Below, piece after piece: positions 27,072-41,119 of a stretch of DNA of 64,000 bases (its first letter is position 1; the number at the start of each line of letters is the position of its first letter). The stretch lies in assembly GCF_047496725.1 (NCBI RefSeq), contig NC_132972.1, forward strand, positions 159,501-223,500, written 5' to 3'. Source of the DNA: Anoplolepis gracilipes (Eukaryota > Arthropoda > Insecta > Hymenoptera > Formicidae). Under the pieces are notes generated by a model. That model worked only from the letters and a program-made list of their open reading frames with translations. It made no database searches and was not told where the DNA came from. The translations under genes were made by a program, and so were the position numbers.

Positions 27072-30000
27072 CCCGTTCGTAATTATATATAAAGCTCATC
27101 TCTTTTATGTACTTGTATCATAATAATTTTTAAATATGAATTAAGTTACAATAAGTTTCGTTAATTACTAGGATGAATTTTTTCTCTGCAACTTTGAGTC
27201 TGATGCTCTGTATGAATATTAATTAAAATAGATTCAATAACTCACTTTCAAGTTAATGCCAGTCTTTTAATTATCATCTAACAACAGAGTCCATTCTTTT
27301 AATGTTTTATTCTTTAAATCTCTCTTTTATACATTCCTTTATAGTCTAAAAGAAAACACAAATAAAAAAATTATACATTCTCAAACTGCGCTTGTTGCAT
27401 TTTCTAAGTATTATATCCATGTGTATGTATACATATTTAGATTACAATTTTAATTGATTTTATTCTGTAACCTAGATTATTTTATACAATATATTTTATG
27501 TCTCTATTCTATTATATAAATAGTCTTTAATAATAGATACATTTAATTGAAATAAAAAAAATGAAATATCTGATTATCGAAAACGAAGCGTATGAGCAAA
27601 ATTTCGGAGAGAAGAATATCTCTCACTCTCCAAAGGAATTTACCTCATCTTAACAGTTTCTAAACCTGTTCGCTTAAGAAACACCCTATTGGTACTCTTT
27701 TGGTTGGTAGACCGGAACCAATATATAACACGTATGTTTCGAATGTGTTTTACATTTCATTGCCGACGGGACAAATCCTTCAGATCTACGACCGTGTCGT
27801 CGTGACGAAGACGACATGGGCCACCTTGCGTAGAAAATGAGACGTCTGTTTCAGGCATAACATTTGTAAAAGATGTACTGCATTTGTAAAGCTTCAAGCA
27901 AGCAGACTTTTTGACTTTCAATGTCGATAAAGATCATTCTTATAAAGGTCAAATTTTCTTCAATTTTTATAATATAACAATATATAAATTTTTTCAACAA
28001 ACAATAAAAGTGAAATTATTTTATCCATAAAATAAAATAAACAGAATATTCAGAATTTACAAACTTTTCCAAGAGTTGTTGAAAAATGTTAAAAAAAGCT
28101 TATTGAAATATAATAAAAATTAATTTTAATTAACAATTGGAATTAATAAGTTAATGAATGTTTACAAAATATTAATGATAACTAATAATAACAACAATTA
28201 TAAAAATCCCTAAGATAAATAGGTAAGCGGCATAACAAGAGTTATTTATTTATAAAGCAAAATATATTAATCTTAACTTTTTTCTATTATAATTTGCTTT
28301 TTACTTTGTATAATATCCACACATTAATTAATTCCATTTAAATCGAAATATTATTAAATTGTACGAGACAATTGATAAGATTTATAATGTAAGCCTTCTT
28401 TGATTGTACGATAAATTACGCTCATTGATTATATGCATTTTGGACGAAAACTGATTGGTTCAAGTACGTTAGCCTCAGAGAGTTGTTTTCCATAGCGTGT
28501 GAAAGAGCAAAAAAAGGTAGCAGATAAAGAGATAAAAAAGTGTGGTCGGCTTTTAGAGTAAACATGTTACGATATAAATATACGAAATGGTAGCTAATTA
28601 GTTTATACAAGTCAATTTTAACATCCGAAATTTAAAGCGATTTAGTATCTTTCTTTTCGTCAGATATACAATATTTTTTCCGACTAATTGCCATACGAAT
28701 TCAATCCAATCTGATTTTAAGTCAACAAAATTGTATATATTGTAGTATTTATAAGCACTTTGATATTGTTAGCGCCTTCCTATCAATTACATTTTATAAT
28801 TTTTTTCTTATAACAATCTTACAATAATAAAAAAAAAACAATAAAATAATAATAATAAACATTTCGAAATATAAAAATATTTTTGTGATATAATAACATA
28901 CCTCGAAAAAAATTTATAAAATAATTGTAGTATATGTTTACGGAATATATCTATATATATGTATAACATGATACTTGTTTTATATTATTGATAAAAGTCT
29001 AAATTGTTATGTATTGTGTCTCTGCGTGCGAATCCAATATACATGTAGTAAAAAAGCATAGATTAGTGGATTTATGAAACATGTAAATTAGATCTTGTAT
29101 ATTCAGGTTAGGTAAAAATGCATTAGATTTATATATAAATTTGTATATCAATAAATGAGAAATATACATACGCACACGTACACGCACATAACTGCGCGCG
29201 AGCGCGCAAAATAGATTATTCGGGATGATGGTGAAGCTCACGCACAACTAAGAGCGAGCGCATTTACTCTCTTACCTGAATTTATTTGTAGTTTATTTTT
29301 TTTTTTTTTTTTTTTTTTACGAACGGCTATATAATGGGTTAACGGTCCACTCGTTTGTTCGTGTCTCCGTCGCATGCTTATACTACACACATAGGCCACG
29401 CGCGGAGCTTTACACCCTCGCACAATGCGAGCCTCGGCCTCGTTAAGGGGATCAGCTGCGTGGCATTGTCGCCGCTAACAAGCGCTAAATAGAGCACCGA
29501 ATGAAATCGTGTGGACGTACGGTGTGTCCACACAGAGACAGTCCGTTGCATCGTCCACACAAATAATACATCGGATACATATATATTTGTATGCGAAAGC
29601 GTGCGTGCGCTAGCGCACGCGCGCCAGGTCCTGCTTACTATACGGTGTCTATTCTGTGCATTAGATTTCTTCGAGTGATTGCAAACTCTTGCACTTGGTG
29701 CGATTAAACTTAAAATGGTGAGAAAAAAGACACATGATGAAGATATTGGAGATGATTCGCAAATTAATCACGCAAGAAAAATGCGATAATCGCTTCACAA
29801 TCTCTCAACAATTACACGCGATGAATATGACAACTCTCGGCGCACGTGACCGGTCTCGCAGCCCTTGTATTGTGTTGTCTGTTTGTCAAACGAGAGAAAA
29901 AAAGAAGCGAGGAAACGAGAGAAGTATGTAACTGCGAAAAGAAACGACGGGGCGTCTCAGGTATATGTATCGTTCTGCCAGTGTTACAATATACATATAG

Positions 30001-30513
30001 GAAGGATAGAGGGTTGGGGTGGAGAGACGGGCGGTTGTTAAGTTGTCCGACAGATGTCTCACCACGTGAATCCATCGTTCGCTACCCTCTCGGATAACCG
30101 GGTCCCCCCCGCGGACTCGTATTTTCGCATCTCAAAATCCAATTCCGCGCTTGCACGGGGTTGCATTGGTGGCATGGTGGTGGCGCACGCGATACGCACA
30201 ATTTCGCGATAATGATCCCCGAGACGGGAGGTCTGTCTCGCGCCGTAATTGACCCGAAGAGGGGTGACGCGTCCAACTTTTACGTTTCCCACCCTACGCC
30301 ACGACAGCTTTTGTCGGCACGGAATGTCCGCATTTTTTATCGTTTCATAATGAGATACTCCAAATGTTATCGAAATCGGCAAGCCTCGTTTCTACCTTTC
30401 TACCTACTATCTATTATATTTCTGTTGCTTGCGAGCATGGCAAAGAATGATAAAAAAATTGATACAAAGAAAATGATTTTCGAATATCGATACATGCAAA
30501 TCTTTTAATTTTT

Positions 30514-30519
<6 letters not shown>

Positions 30520-30566
<47 letters not shown>
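30520..30566. repeat. (TA)n microsatellite
   Basis: Uninterrupted TA array. Confidence 0.95.
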
Positions 30567-30568
<2 letters not shown>

Positions 30569-31581
30569 CGAGAGCATATTACGTATGTACAATGTACAAT
30601 ATACGTATGTGTACATTGTAGAGAAGGATTTGTACTAAATCAATCAATATAAAACATCAAAATAATATTACGTTATTTGCCTAAAGATTACTTTTACCAA
30701 CATCAATTATCTAGTACGACTCTTTAATTCTATCTAAATTCTATCTCTGTCTAGTTCATTAAATCCGTTTAACGTAAAATAAAGCATAAATAAAGAAGGA
30801 GAGTTTAAATAACATTATGTATGCATTTTAAAGAATCATTAAGTATAATATTATAAAAAAAAGTGCACAATTTCTGCTTTTCAAATTACAATTCTTCACG
30901 CTTTAATTTGGTAATATTATATTTAAAAAATGAAAAATACATACATATATGTATAAAATTTGTAGCTTGGAAATGGCTTATCTAGCAAAATGATGATAAC
31001 TATGCAGATTAAGACTACAACCAATCTTAAAATACATGAGAGAAAAATAATGATCGTTTTAATATTGTATACCTACATCCTATGACGTATGTTTCGTGGC
31101 GTGCGTCTAGGCACAAATACCAAGGAAAAAGAAAGAAAGATACACAGAATCGAAAGAATGACCGCGGACACGCTCCACTATGAGACGTAAAACTGACCTC
31201 TTTTCGAGTGATTTTCAACAAACGCGCTTTTCGCACCTGTCCACCCTCTGTCTCCCTGCATGACAATCTAGTCGATACAGAAAGAGAGAGAAAGAAATTC
31301 CGCAGGCCTAACAAGTTCTTGATGCACGGTCGTTTTTCTAGAGCTGAATATCGTTTTCGGCGGACTATGACCAGGCGTGACTCCGAATGAATCCGATGCC
31401 GTGATATGCGAGAACATAAAACTGTTTAAGTCAGGTTAAAACGATATGCACAGAATTTTGATTTAAAAAACAAAATAATGAACGATTTAATTCATAAAAT
31501 AATATACTTATAATAATAAGCATCTTTGGTACTAATTGTAAGTATACTAAATTATATTATATTGTTTTCGCGCTCTTATAA

Positions 31582-31586
<5 letters not shown>

Positions 31587-31627
<41 letters not shown>
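31587..31627. repeat. (TA)n microsatellite
   Basis: Uninterrupted TA array. Confidence 0.95.
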
Positions 31628-31630
<3 letters not shown>

Positions 31631-34600
31631 GCCTAAAATTGTATTTTCTGATTTTCTATATGATACTGTTCTAATCAATTGATAATAATTAATTTTTATA
31701 CAATTTCATATAATGTTTTTTATAGTAGAATTTTTCATATTTGACTCTAACTCAAGAGTTTTTTTGACAAGAGATGTAATTAGAGATTTGTATGGATTAT
31801 ATGGCTGATTATTATTTAACCTTGAACTCATGCTTGATCTGTTTGATATAATAAAGAGCAGTGATAAAATATTTTTTTGTAGTATATAGGTTGTATTGCT
31901 GCTTATATCGCACATCAATAAATTTTTGAATGTTACTATATCGTTATTATTGTTATGCGTCGTCTTGTATTATATGTATATACGTATTGTCAGGAACAAC
32001 TGTTATTCTATGAATTGTTGACATTGTATATATGTGTGAATCACATTTGCTGTATTAAATGTCTGATGAAAATATGGGTTGTAAATTGAATTCAACTCGG
32101 AATACATGGCACACCGAGTCTTTGTGACTCGGAAGACGACGTGCTCGGGGATGATTTCTTTGAGTGCAAGATTACAGGTGCGCCATCGCACCGGTTTCGT
32201 GACGATTCGGTTCTCCACTTTCCAGCAAACTTATATAAAACTGACGGATAAAATTTTACGATCGATTTCCTGTCGTGCGAGAAATAACGAGAGCGCCGCG
32301 ATCGGCTATGTTGATTTATTGGAATTAGAGGAGTGCCCAAAGCTCGGCTCGTAAACGAGTAGGAGACTTGGAAAATAAGTCGTAAATGTCCAGAGATTAA
32401 CACATTGTGGTATTTGGCCCACTCGGGATCGTTAAACTTAATTCCTATCCGTCTTGTGATCCCAAGAACTAAAAAACGAACGCTATTCTAAAGATTTGGC
32501 AAACTAGAAATGCCTGCATGCATTTATGTATAAATTTAACAGAGATTTATTTAGTTTTATTATACTTATACTACACTATCTATTAATCTACTTTATTATT
32601 CTCTTTCACTTTAGCTAAAATTTTATCGATATCTTCGATTCACTGCAAGCTTTTAATTTTTAACAATGAACAGTTTTATTATACATATTTTACTTAAGCT
32701 TTAAATTAATATTATGATAAAATATAAAATTGTAACACACACATACAAAAAAGAAAAAAAAAAAAATAAGAGATGGATAAGAGATATCATATACATAAAT
32801 GCTTGCAGGAGGTAATCGTTATTTCATATAAAAAACTCATTTCACGCATCCTTTAAACCACGAATGTAACTAGAAACAGCTTTTAAAACTCCATTAACTG
32901 ATCTTAAAATTTAGAGGTCATAAAGTAAACCCAAGCGTTACTATTTTAGTGGAACTCGACTAATACTGATGTTTTCGGGGAGAGTCGTAAAAAAGAACAC
33001 AGTACAACGCGTAGACGCATTACAAACAAATAAAGAAACCAAAATTGTATTATATTCTAAAAAATTGTATAATTTAAAACATAAAATATAAAAATATATT
33101 TCATCTAATTATATATTGTTTCTGGATATACATATATGGAATTTTTTGATATCTAACTTTACCCGCTTTATCAGGACAATTAACGTGATTATCGCGTTTG
33201 TCCGAGTGTGGAAAAAAAAAGAGAGTGCGTTCGAGGGGTTCTGCGGGGGCGATTTTAATACAAAAATAACAGGGTCCTCGTGAATGGTAACAATTCGGAG
33301 GAGCACGCATCATTGGCTCGCATCCTCCCTGCGTGTTCCGTACACGTATTTGCAACTGTAAACTATAGACTGTAGTGAAAGCCGCGTGGCCCTCGTCCGT
33401 CTCTTTACTGTTTTAGCCGCGGGATACCGAGCGGCCACGTGCCACCGATCTCGGCACGGTTTACACGGTGTAATCGGAACTCGGAACTTGTCCTCCGTGT
33501 CTACGCTGCGTCATCGTGTGAGCGATATATCCAGAGCTTCGGAAAAGATTAAATAAAATAAATAAAAACGATGTATAAAATTGTAATTATTATTATAATT
33601 TTTTTCAACTAAAATGGCGTCGTGATTTATTTTAATGCATAAAAGAGTGATTTTGTGTATTATTTATTTTTGTAGCGAGTGAAAAAAGATATCTACAATA
33701 ATATATTTATTGATTTGTGCGCTGCGCTATAGAATTTAAGAATATGTATACCGACAAGCTACTCGTACGTACAGACTTGAGTGCTTTGTTACCCGCATTT
33801 CCCCTTTATTTAAGTCCATTATGAACTTTATTTCTAAATATGACAAATGACGATTCTTGCTCAAAACAATCATATAATATAAATGGAAAATATTTATTCA
33901 AGTTATATAGATTTGTAAGATTCTTATATATTTTATTTGACTGCTTTTGCGCAAGAAACTCGATAAGAAAACGAGTCAGTCAGTCCCTCGACAACGAAGA
34001 CGCGTGTCCAGAGGAGAATTTCGCGAGCCGGAGACACATCAAAATAAAAGTGAGATGGTGATCCCCTCGGTGCGTCCACGTGTCTGACGTGGACGTCGAC
34101 GATGTCATTAAACTCCTCGTTACGCGCGGACCCGAGTCCAAACTAACTCCGACCGTTCGGAATAACTCTCTCGTGCAGACCGTAGCCAGACCTACCAGCC
34201 AACAGCAACTAGACCTTCCGAACGAACGGAGCTGTGCCTCATGATTGGTTACATTACCGATACGCGCGTCTCGTGTCACGGCAATGCTGTTACAGCAGTA
34301 GCGGTGAAAGCTTCTCGCATCCCCAAGGGAATAACCTTCTACATCTACACATTCTTTCGTCGAGGAAAACAATACCGTTGGAAATCGCCCGCAAGAATGA
34401 TGAAATTTTACGCGAAATCTATTGCATTTCCCATAAAAGAGATTTATTGAATATATACATTTTCTATATATACATACATACGTATATGAGATACATGATT
34501 GATTAAATGCAAACATATGCATAATTTAATACAAAGATTATTATCCAACAAGATATGTGAATATATATATATATGTATATTTTAAAATATAAATAAATAG

Positions 34601-36339
34601 AGAGAGATGTACTTTGCTATATAATACTATCTTTAAAAAGTGAATCGAGTGTATCAATCTCTAATCGTATTAATGACATTCATATAATATAGATAAATAC
34701 ATGCATAGGATGAATATAACATCCATATAGGGGACTGTTAAATATATTTTTATTAAATTTATTTAATAAAGGTATCTCAAGTAATGGAAAGCACTAAAGA
34801 AACAAATATATAAAATTAGAATTAATAATAAGATACAATTAGAATAAAAGTATAATAAAAAATATTAAAATACATATATTTAAAAATTTTGAAAAACTTT
34901 AAAAAACATTTTTATTTCTACGTATTTAGTTTTATCGTAAGATATACTATTAATTTTATAAAACAGAATATTTGTCATGATATTGAAATATAATATATAC
35001 ATCAATATTCATTAACACTTTATCTTAACGTTTTAAGTGCTACTATCAGACTGATTTTATTCACATTTCTTTATTCTAGTATCTAAAAATATCGAATTAT
35101 TACATCGATATATATTATATTATACAGTAAATGTGTGTCACTTTTAAAAAGCACGATAGCGCTCATCGATAGAGAATAAAAAAGAGTAACAAAGTTGAAC
35201 GACAGTCATGAAGAAAAGCTTCTTATATATGAACAAAAAAAAAAAAAAAAAAAAATAATCAAAAGCATGTGTGCAAATGTTTGCTGAAACATTATGAAAA
35301 ATTATAAACTAAGATGGCAAATTATGATTAACTAGGAATCGCAAATGCTGTAAAAAATTTACGCGCAAACGACAAATTTTTTTGCATTATTACAAATTGC
35401 AGATCACGATTCGCAAATCGTGATTAAAACTAGTGCATATAGTCTGGCGTTTGCGTCATTTTTAGAACAAACGAGAGATACACACGCGCTATGGGGGCGC
35501 GAGTGGGTTACGTGTCGATTATGGTAGAGCTTGGGAATTGACCGGTCCGGATGTCGCATTTTGTACGCACGGCGTGTTCTCGCCCTTGTTGTTGGAGGGC
35601 TGCGTATCCCGATTGCATTTGATACATGCGTAACATGACGCACGTGCTTTGCCACCCCTGTCCTGTCTCATTCCCTTTCTGTTCCGATCTTTCTTCTACT
35701 GTAGCAAATGATTTGTGTGTGTGTGTGTGTGTGTGTATGTGTGTGTCTTTGCGGCTTCCGAAATAGTTAGGACTTCATGCATGCTTGATCGTCATCTATT
35801 ATACATATATTCGGTTATTGTTCTCTGTTTTTCGAATCTGATTGCCGATGGGTGCTGGATAGTTTTCATCTAATTAGATAATTTTGAAGATAACATTTTT
35901 GTCTCACATTAATAATAGCTGAAGTAGCCAACTTTTAATTTTCTCAATATTGCAAATGTAAAAACGATATAGAAAACAATATGGAATTGCGAGAGGTATT
36001 TTTTATATTCAATAAAATATAAAAAAATATAAAATAAAAATAAAAAATTAGCTCTTACATTTGTTATAATAAATACTTGTCGGAAATTTTGAGTAGTATA
36101 TATACTTTAAATAGTATGCACTTCTCGCAGAGTTAGATTTTTTAATTATGCGTTGTTTTTAATTAATGTCAACCTGATCGCATATGTCAGTTTGATAAAA
36201 ATAGTGTTTCAATAACTATGCATATATACATATATACATTTGGCATTATACATATATGTATAATTTCTCACATTTCTCTCACGAGGGTGTATGTATAGCC
36301 AGATCCTAAAACAAATTCAGGCGCTTATTTTCGCAACGA

Positions 36340-36800
36340 GGCGCAAAAGCCGTGCACTGCGGGGCTGCCTTGTTTTCTCGGCTTTGTAAACCGGCTGTTT
36401 CACTAGCCGGTTGCTTCACCTCGTTACTGTCCTTTTTTCCCATTGCTGAAACAAGAAGCTGGCATCAGGAGGTCGTTATAACGCGAGGCGCGTCCACTTT
36501 TCCGCTTCCCCTGACCGCTCGCACCTCGTCGGCCCTCGACCCCCTCGACGGCCCCGCCGCCCGCCGCCCGCCACCCGCCGCCCATCGCCGCCGTCGGACG
36601 TGGTTCTTGCGTGCTGCAAATAAAGCTCTCCTAGAAACAAACAGGGTCGAGTTGGACTCGGTCGAACAAATTGACACCCCTACGGTGCACGTATAGCGCG
36701 CACGTATACAGGACCACGGTGTCCTGTTTCCCAACTCGAGGATGTTGATTCACTTTAGTTTACTAGTTTGTTGACTGCGCGTTACTCTCTCGCAACCATT
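36340..36800. promoter_or_regulatory. CpG island with tandem CCCGCCG-type repeats
   Basis: This is one of the GC-richest stretches in the window, centred on a Pro/Arg-coding (CCGCCGCCCG)-like run at about 36,555-36,595. Frames of 114 codons (plus, GTG-initiated) and 89 codons (minus) are open, but the composition explains them and no domain is present. It could be a promoter island of an unannotated transcript. Confidence 0.35.
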
Positions 36801-37115
36801 TTTATTTGAAGAACCTTGTTTAAAAGGATTTCTGTCGCGGGATGTATTCTGAAAAGCATCTCTCTCGCGATGTATGCCAACTAAAATATTCTAAAAAAAA
36901 GTCCTCTAGATTATACATATAAAATGTGAGAGTATGTATTAAAATTACTGGAAAAAAGTAAACATTTACAATTTAATAAAATGCTGTCGAATAAAAATTA
37001 ATTTCTCTAAATCATATAATAAGTCTTTCTCGATTTTCAATTTTAATATACATATAGGTATAGGTACCAAAGATATTGAATAAAATATATATGAAACACG
37101 AATACTAACATAAAC

Positions 37116-37118
<3 letters not shown>

Positions 37119-37170
<52 letters not shown>
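37119..37170. repeat. (AT)n microsatellite
   Basis: About 26 uninterrupted AT units. Confidence 0.95.
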
Positions 37171-37174
<4 letters not shown>

Positions 37175-37890
37175 TTATTATATTTTTATGTTATGTTTAA
37201 TATAAAATTATATAAAATTAATTTTAATAATTTTTGTTTATTAAAAATAATTTTAAAATTGTAAAAGTTTCTTCAATATATCATTATACATATGTATGCT
37301 TATTGTGTGTTTTTTCCTAATAGTTTTTACTCTCAATCTTTTCTTGCAATGTTAAGAGATTAATAAATTTATCCTGCACACACATGTCCCATTTCCGGTA
37401 ATATAAATTCGTTGATAATATCATTTAATGCTGTACAATGAGGAATCGGTTTAATTGTACATTCGTTAACTTCCGACTTTCATTCAGAATCACTGATCTC
37501 ATCACAAGGAGCATAACCAGTGATCCGATGATCACCCTTCAGGAAAGCATATCTAGGGACAATATCGATCGAGAGTTTCGCGAAAGGACCGTCGTGGCTG
37601 TCGACGACTGACAGAGATATAATGTACGTTTATTAAGTGGCAGTCACGTGGCATGTACTGATACAATGATATCAGTTTTGTACTCGGGCACGATTCGCCA
37701 CGTGTCACTCGACATGAATCCAACGCTTTCGCTTTATTACGACAACGGTATTCACACCCCTGCCGGTATCACTACGCGATCGTAATCACGTTTGGCTTCT
37801 CTCGTTCACACAAAATTATAATCGCGAGTGTAAATTTAACAATGAGTGTGTTTTGAGAAGAGTCAAGTACTACGCCAACTTATTCAGAAT

Positions 37891-38083
37891 ATATACGGAG
37901 AAAATTGTATATTAAAAATTACTATTATATGTAATAACTGTAGACCATTAGGAATAATTCTAAGTTAAAGTCCTATGTAAAACCATAAAAATTACGTCAA
38001 TTTAAGCAATTAACTTAGACTAATGATTCACAGTTATTACATATTATAATAATTTTTAATACTATAAAATTTTCTCTGTATAT
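37891..38083. mobile_element. Palindromic MITE, copy 2
   Basis: It has the same architecture as the copy at 14,718: outer arms TATACGGAGAAAATT and, inverted, TATACAGAGAAAATTTTAT, inner CCATTAGGAAT.ATTCTAA and shared TGTAAAACCATAAAAATTACG-type centre. TATA flanks both ends. The arms have diverged more than in copy 1 (one inner arm is degraded near 38,010). Confidence 0.8.
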
Positions 38084-39047
38084 AATATAGAAAAAATGCA
38101 TCAAGCATACAAGTGTCATATAATCTTTCAAATTGTTTTATAATATCTTTTTCTGTAATTCTGATCTTTTATTTAACGTGCCTAACTATTACATGTATAC
38201 CTAACAAGCTTGTGATTCGCAATTATCCGAAACATCTATCACTTTTGTATCCGAGACTGAATAGCTGTCAATGAAAAATATTGCAAAAACTTTGACATTA
38301 TATTATACGAATTGTAAATAAAATGTAATAATTTTTATTTATTTTTACTAGTTTAAAAGATATAATGTATTGAAATTTATATATTTTTTTATGAATATGA
38401 TGGGTGGATACACTTTACTTTGTACAGAAAATTGTTGATCAATACAAAACGGTGTAATTAATCAATAATATTATATATGCAATATATACAATAAGATTTT
38501 ATTCTGTCCTTTCGACATTATTTCGATTTAATTTTATTTAAAAAATTTTTCCACATTTATTAACTAAAATCTTGACATTAGATTTGTAATAATCTCCCCA
38601 AGTTATGTTTCTCTTTTTCAATTTCTTATTTTGGTGAAGCGATAAATAAATTCATGCGAGTACGTTTTTAATACAATAGTAGCAATGCATAATTGCAAAT
38701 ATCCGAAATATTATATAACTGTTATTCTATTTTCTGGACGCATTTTTCATCAAAGATTATTCGAGTTAATGGCAAGCAATAGTCTCCAAGTATTGTGTAC
38801 AATGTCGAATAGGCAAAGATTCTCTATAGGAAAAATTTCTCTTACTTATTGTTAATGCATGAGCAGCAAGAACCCGTAATTTTTGAGACAAAGAAGAATT
38901 TCGCACAAATATTTACGCTTTACATCTAATACGGATTCTTAAAGGCTTTCGTCCCTTATAAAATAGATATTGATACATCTTTAAGGAAACATATATTTAT
39001 ATATGTATGTTTGTCACTTGTATATAGAGCAACATTTTCCTGTGCTG

Positions 39048-39048
<1 letters not shown>

Positions 39049-39126
<78 letters not shown>
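39049..39126. repeat. (TG)39 microsatellite
   Basis: About 78 uninterrupted bases of TG. Confidence 0.97.
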
Positions 39127-39128
<2 letters not shown>

Positions 39129-40776
39129 ATGTAATTGTTATACTTCTATGTTGATGTTATACAATTATTGGACCATGTTTTCACGTAAAATAATACTACA
39201 TTTTATTCCGTATTTCACTTTCGTGAGTAGATCCCACGACCACCCGAATTGAGCCCGCATCTTGACATCCGCCGGTCTACCATTTAGCAATAATTTACTC
39301 GTCGCACGGCCATGGAATAGCGTCGAAAAAGGCCTCGCGGAGTGAACGGTGTGGTCGTTGATACCGCAATGATGATCCGAGTCCCACGGGTATATTGTTG
39401 TCCAATGACATGTTCGTATTTACACATCGCACGTCGAAATTGCGCGCCGACGGCGTAAATGCACCCGTATGAGACCCAGAACTGGCGTGAATAATACCGA
39501 TAAGTATGTTTTTCTTTTCTTCAGAACCTACCGACCGCTCTTGAAATGAGAGTGCTTTGATTCAATAACAAACAGCTAATCTCGTTTGAGATGATGAGAT
39601 TAATTTTAATGCATTTGAGATATTATAAGAAGAGGGAAACATCTGTGTTTTCACTCATGGTTTCATTATTGCTTAATCGTTCTCATTTTTTACACTTGAA
39701 AAGTATATCGACGTATCATCCATACATTTATAAATGTATTTATTTATTTAAAAAAATCAATAGTAGAATAATGATATTTTTTCATCTTGAAACATTATGC
39801 TATCGTACTATTATATATGCATATGTATATTATATGTATACATATTGTATATGTATACATATAACGTAAATATAATTTTGCCGAAAGCTTGTTAAATAAT
39901 CTTTTGCTTGTGTGCCTCATATTTCTCTATCATTTATCTATTTTACTATATGTATATATAAATGTATATTAATAGATATATAATTTTCTCTATAAATACA
40001 TAGAAATGATAAGTTTTATTCTTGCATGCGATATCTTGCAATATTTATAATTTTATAAAAACAGAAATTTAATTTATTACTTATTCTTGTAAAAATATTA
40101 TAAAATGTTTCAAATTTTGATAGACAATAAAATTTTTAATTTAGTGCGTAATAAAAAATATTACAATTTAATTTTGCACACTTTTATATTACTTAAAAAT
40201 TTTTCAAAATATCAAAATACAAATTTTTCTCTTTTTTTAATTTTAATTTTTTAACATCTATTTTTAATATTCTAAACAATCAGATATTATTTTCTTTTAA
40301 AATTATTTTATCTATTGTTTTGTTGAAAACGTCTCTCTTAAACCTCTAACATAAATAAGAAATTATTTCTTTACTAGATATCTATTTGAAGCAAAAATGA
40401 TGGAAGAGTTCAATTTCTACATAAAATAAACCTAAATAGAAATCCTTTAGAATCCACAAAATGTAAAAAAATTAAAGTTAAAAATAGGAGCAAAATTTCG
40501 ACTCGGATATTCTTTATAGTTGTTTAAAAAGCTCAAAAGGAATGTAATGAAGGAAAAAAATTGAAGAATTATAAACGTATACACACATACAAGAAATAAG
40601 TTTTGTCACACATAACAAAACTGAAATCAGTTTTTCTTTTCAATATCCTTAAAATATTTTTTTTACATTATTCCTAAAAATCTTTTGTCATCTCAACAGT
40701 ACCATCTTTTGCTTAAAGAGCGTTTACCCCTTTGCGACGATCAAAAAACTGCATTTATCTTGTCGCGTAATCCTAC

Positions 40777-40948
40777 CTTTTCGTGAAAAAAAATTCTGGC
40801 ATTCGAAATTTATCAATTGCTTCTTATGAGCCACGGAAGCCGCCGTCAGTCTTGTCGCTATTTCTTCCAGAGCACCGCGAGAAAAGGTATTATTCAGGAT
40901 GGTAGACATTGACGGATTCGTCGGGCGAGTGGTATTAATGTGTAGAAC
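40777..40948 (-). CDS. Possible 172-nt exon, unknown protein
   Basis: On the minus strand CGATTTTTCAG precedes a 172-base open segment that ends at AAAAG/GTAGGA. It would encode 57 residues, including an internal Met (MSTILNNTFSRGALEEIA) and the amphipathic stretch TRLTAASVAHKKQL. The composition is more codon-like than the surrounding AT-rich DNA. No domain is recognised, no downstream partner was identified, and it lies 3' of the stop of the candidate gene end at 42,663, so it would belong to a different gene. Confidence 0.3.
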
Positions 40949-41067
40949 CTGAAAAATCGACGGATTAGTTTGTAAACCCTTGTGAATTCGACGCGGTTTC
41001 ATCCATTCTTTCGAATCGAGTTTTATCCACTATACCACCTCATAGTTGTTTAGATTTTACACACACA

Positions 41068-41119
41068 CTATATATATATATATATATATTTTCTATATAT
41101 ATATATATATATATATATT
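41068..41119. repeat. Interrupted (TA)n microsatellite
   Basis: Two TA arrays are separated by TTTTCT. Confidence 0.95.

Larger units (their letters stand above)
12500..40700. other. 28-kb gene desert with GC islands
   Basis: I recognise no gene here. Most of it is AT-rich with dinucleotide arrays. GC/CpG-richer islands stand out near 20,750-20,950, 21,330-21,800, 22,600-22,790, 23,540-23,960, 24,610-24,910, 29,220-30,340, 31,080-31,400, 32,090-32,480, 33,170-33,540, 33,940-34,420, 35,420-35,700, 36,340-36,800, 37,440-37,830 and 39,220-39,550. Each contains short open frames (for instance ATG frames of 90 codons at 21,534 and 82 at 32,106) with no recognisable domain. They may be enhancers of the FoxG locus, non-coding RNA promoters or isolated exons; the sequence alone does not decide. 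Confidence 0.45.

Noticed and set aside
29297..29320. Poly-T run as tail of a minus-strand retroposon
   Set aside because: No retroposed body or target duplication could be recognised next to it.
33980..34522. 180-codon minus-strand frame
   Set aside because: Composition-driven in a GC-balanced island, competing plus-strand frames, no domain and no splice support.
36352..36734. 114-codon plus and 89-codon minus frames
   Set aside because: Explained by the CCG-rich island; the plus frame starts with GTG and has no domain.
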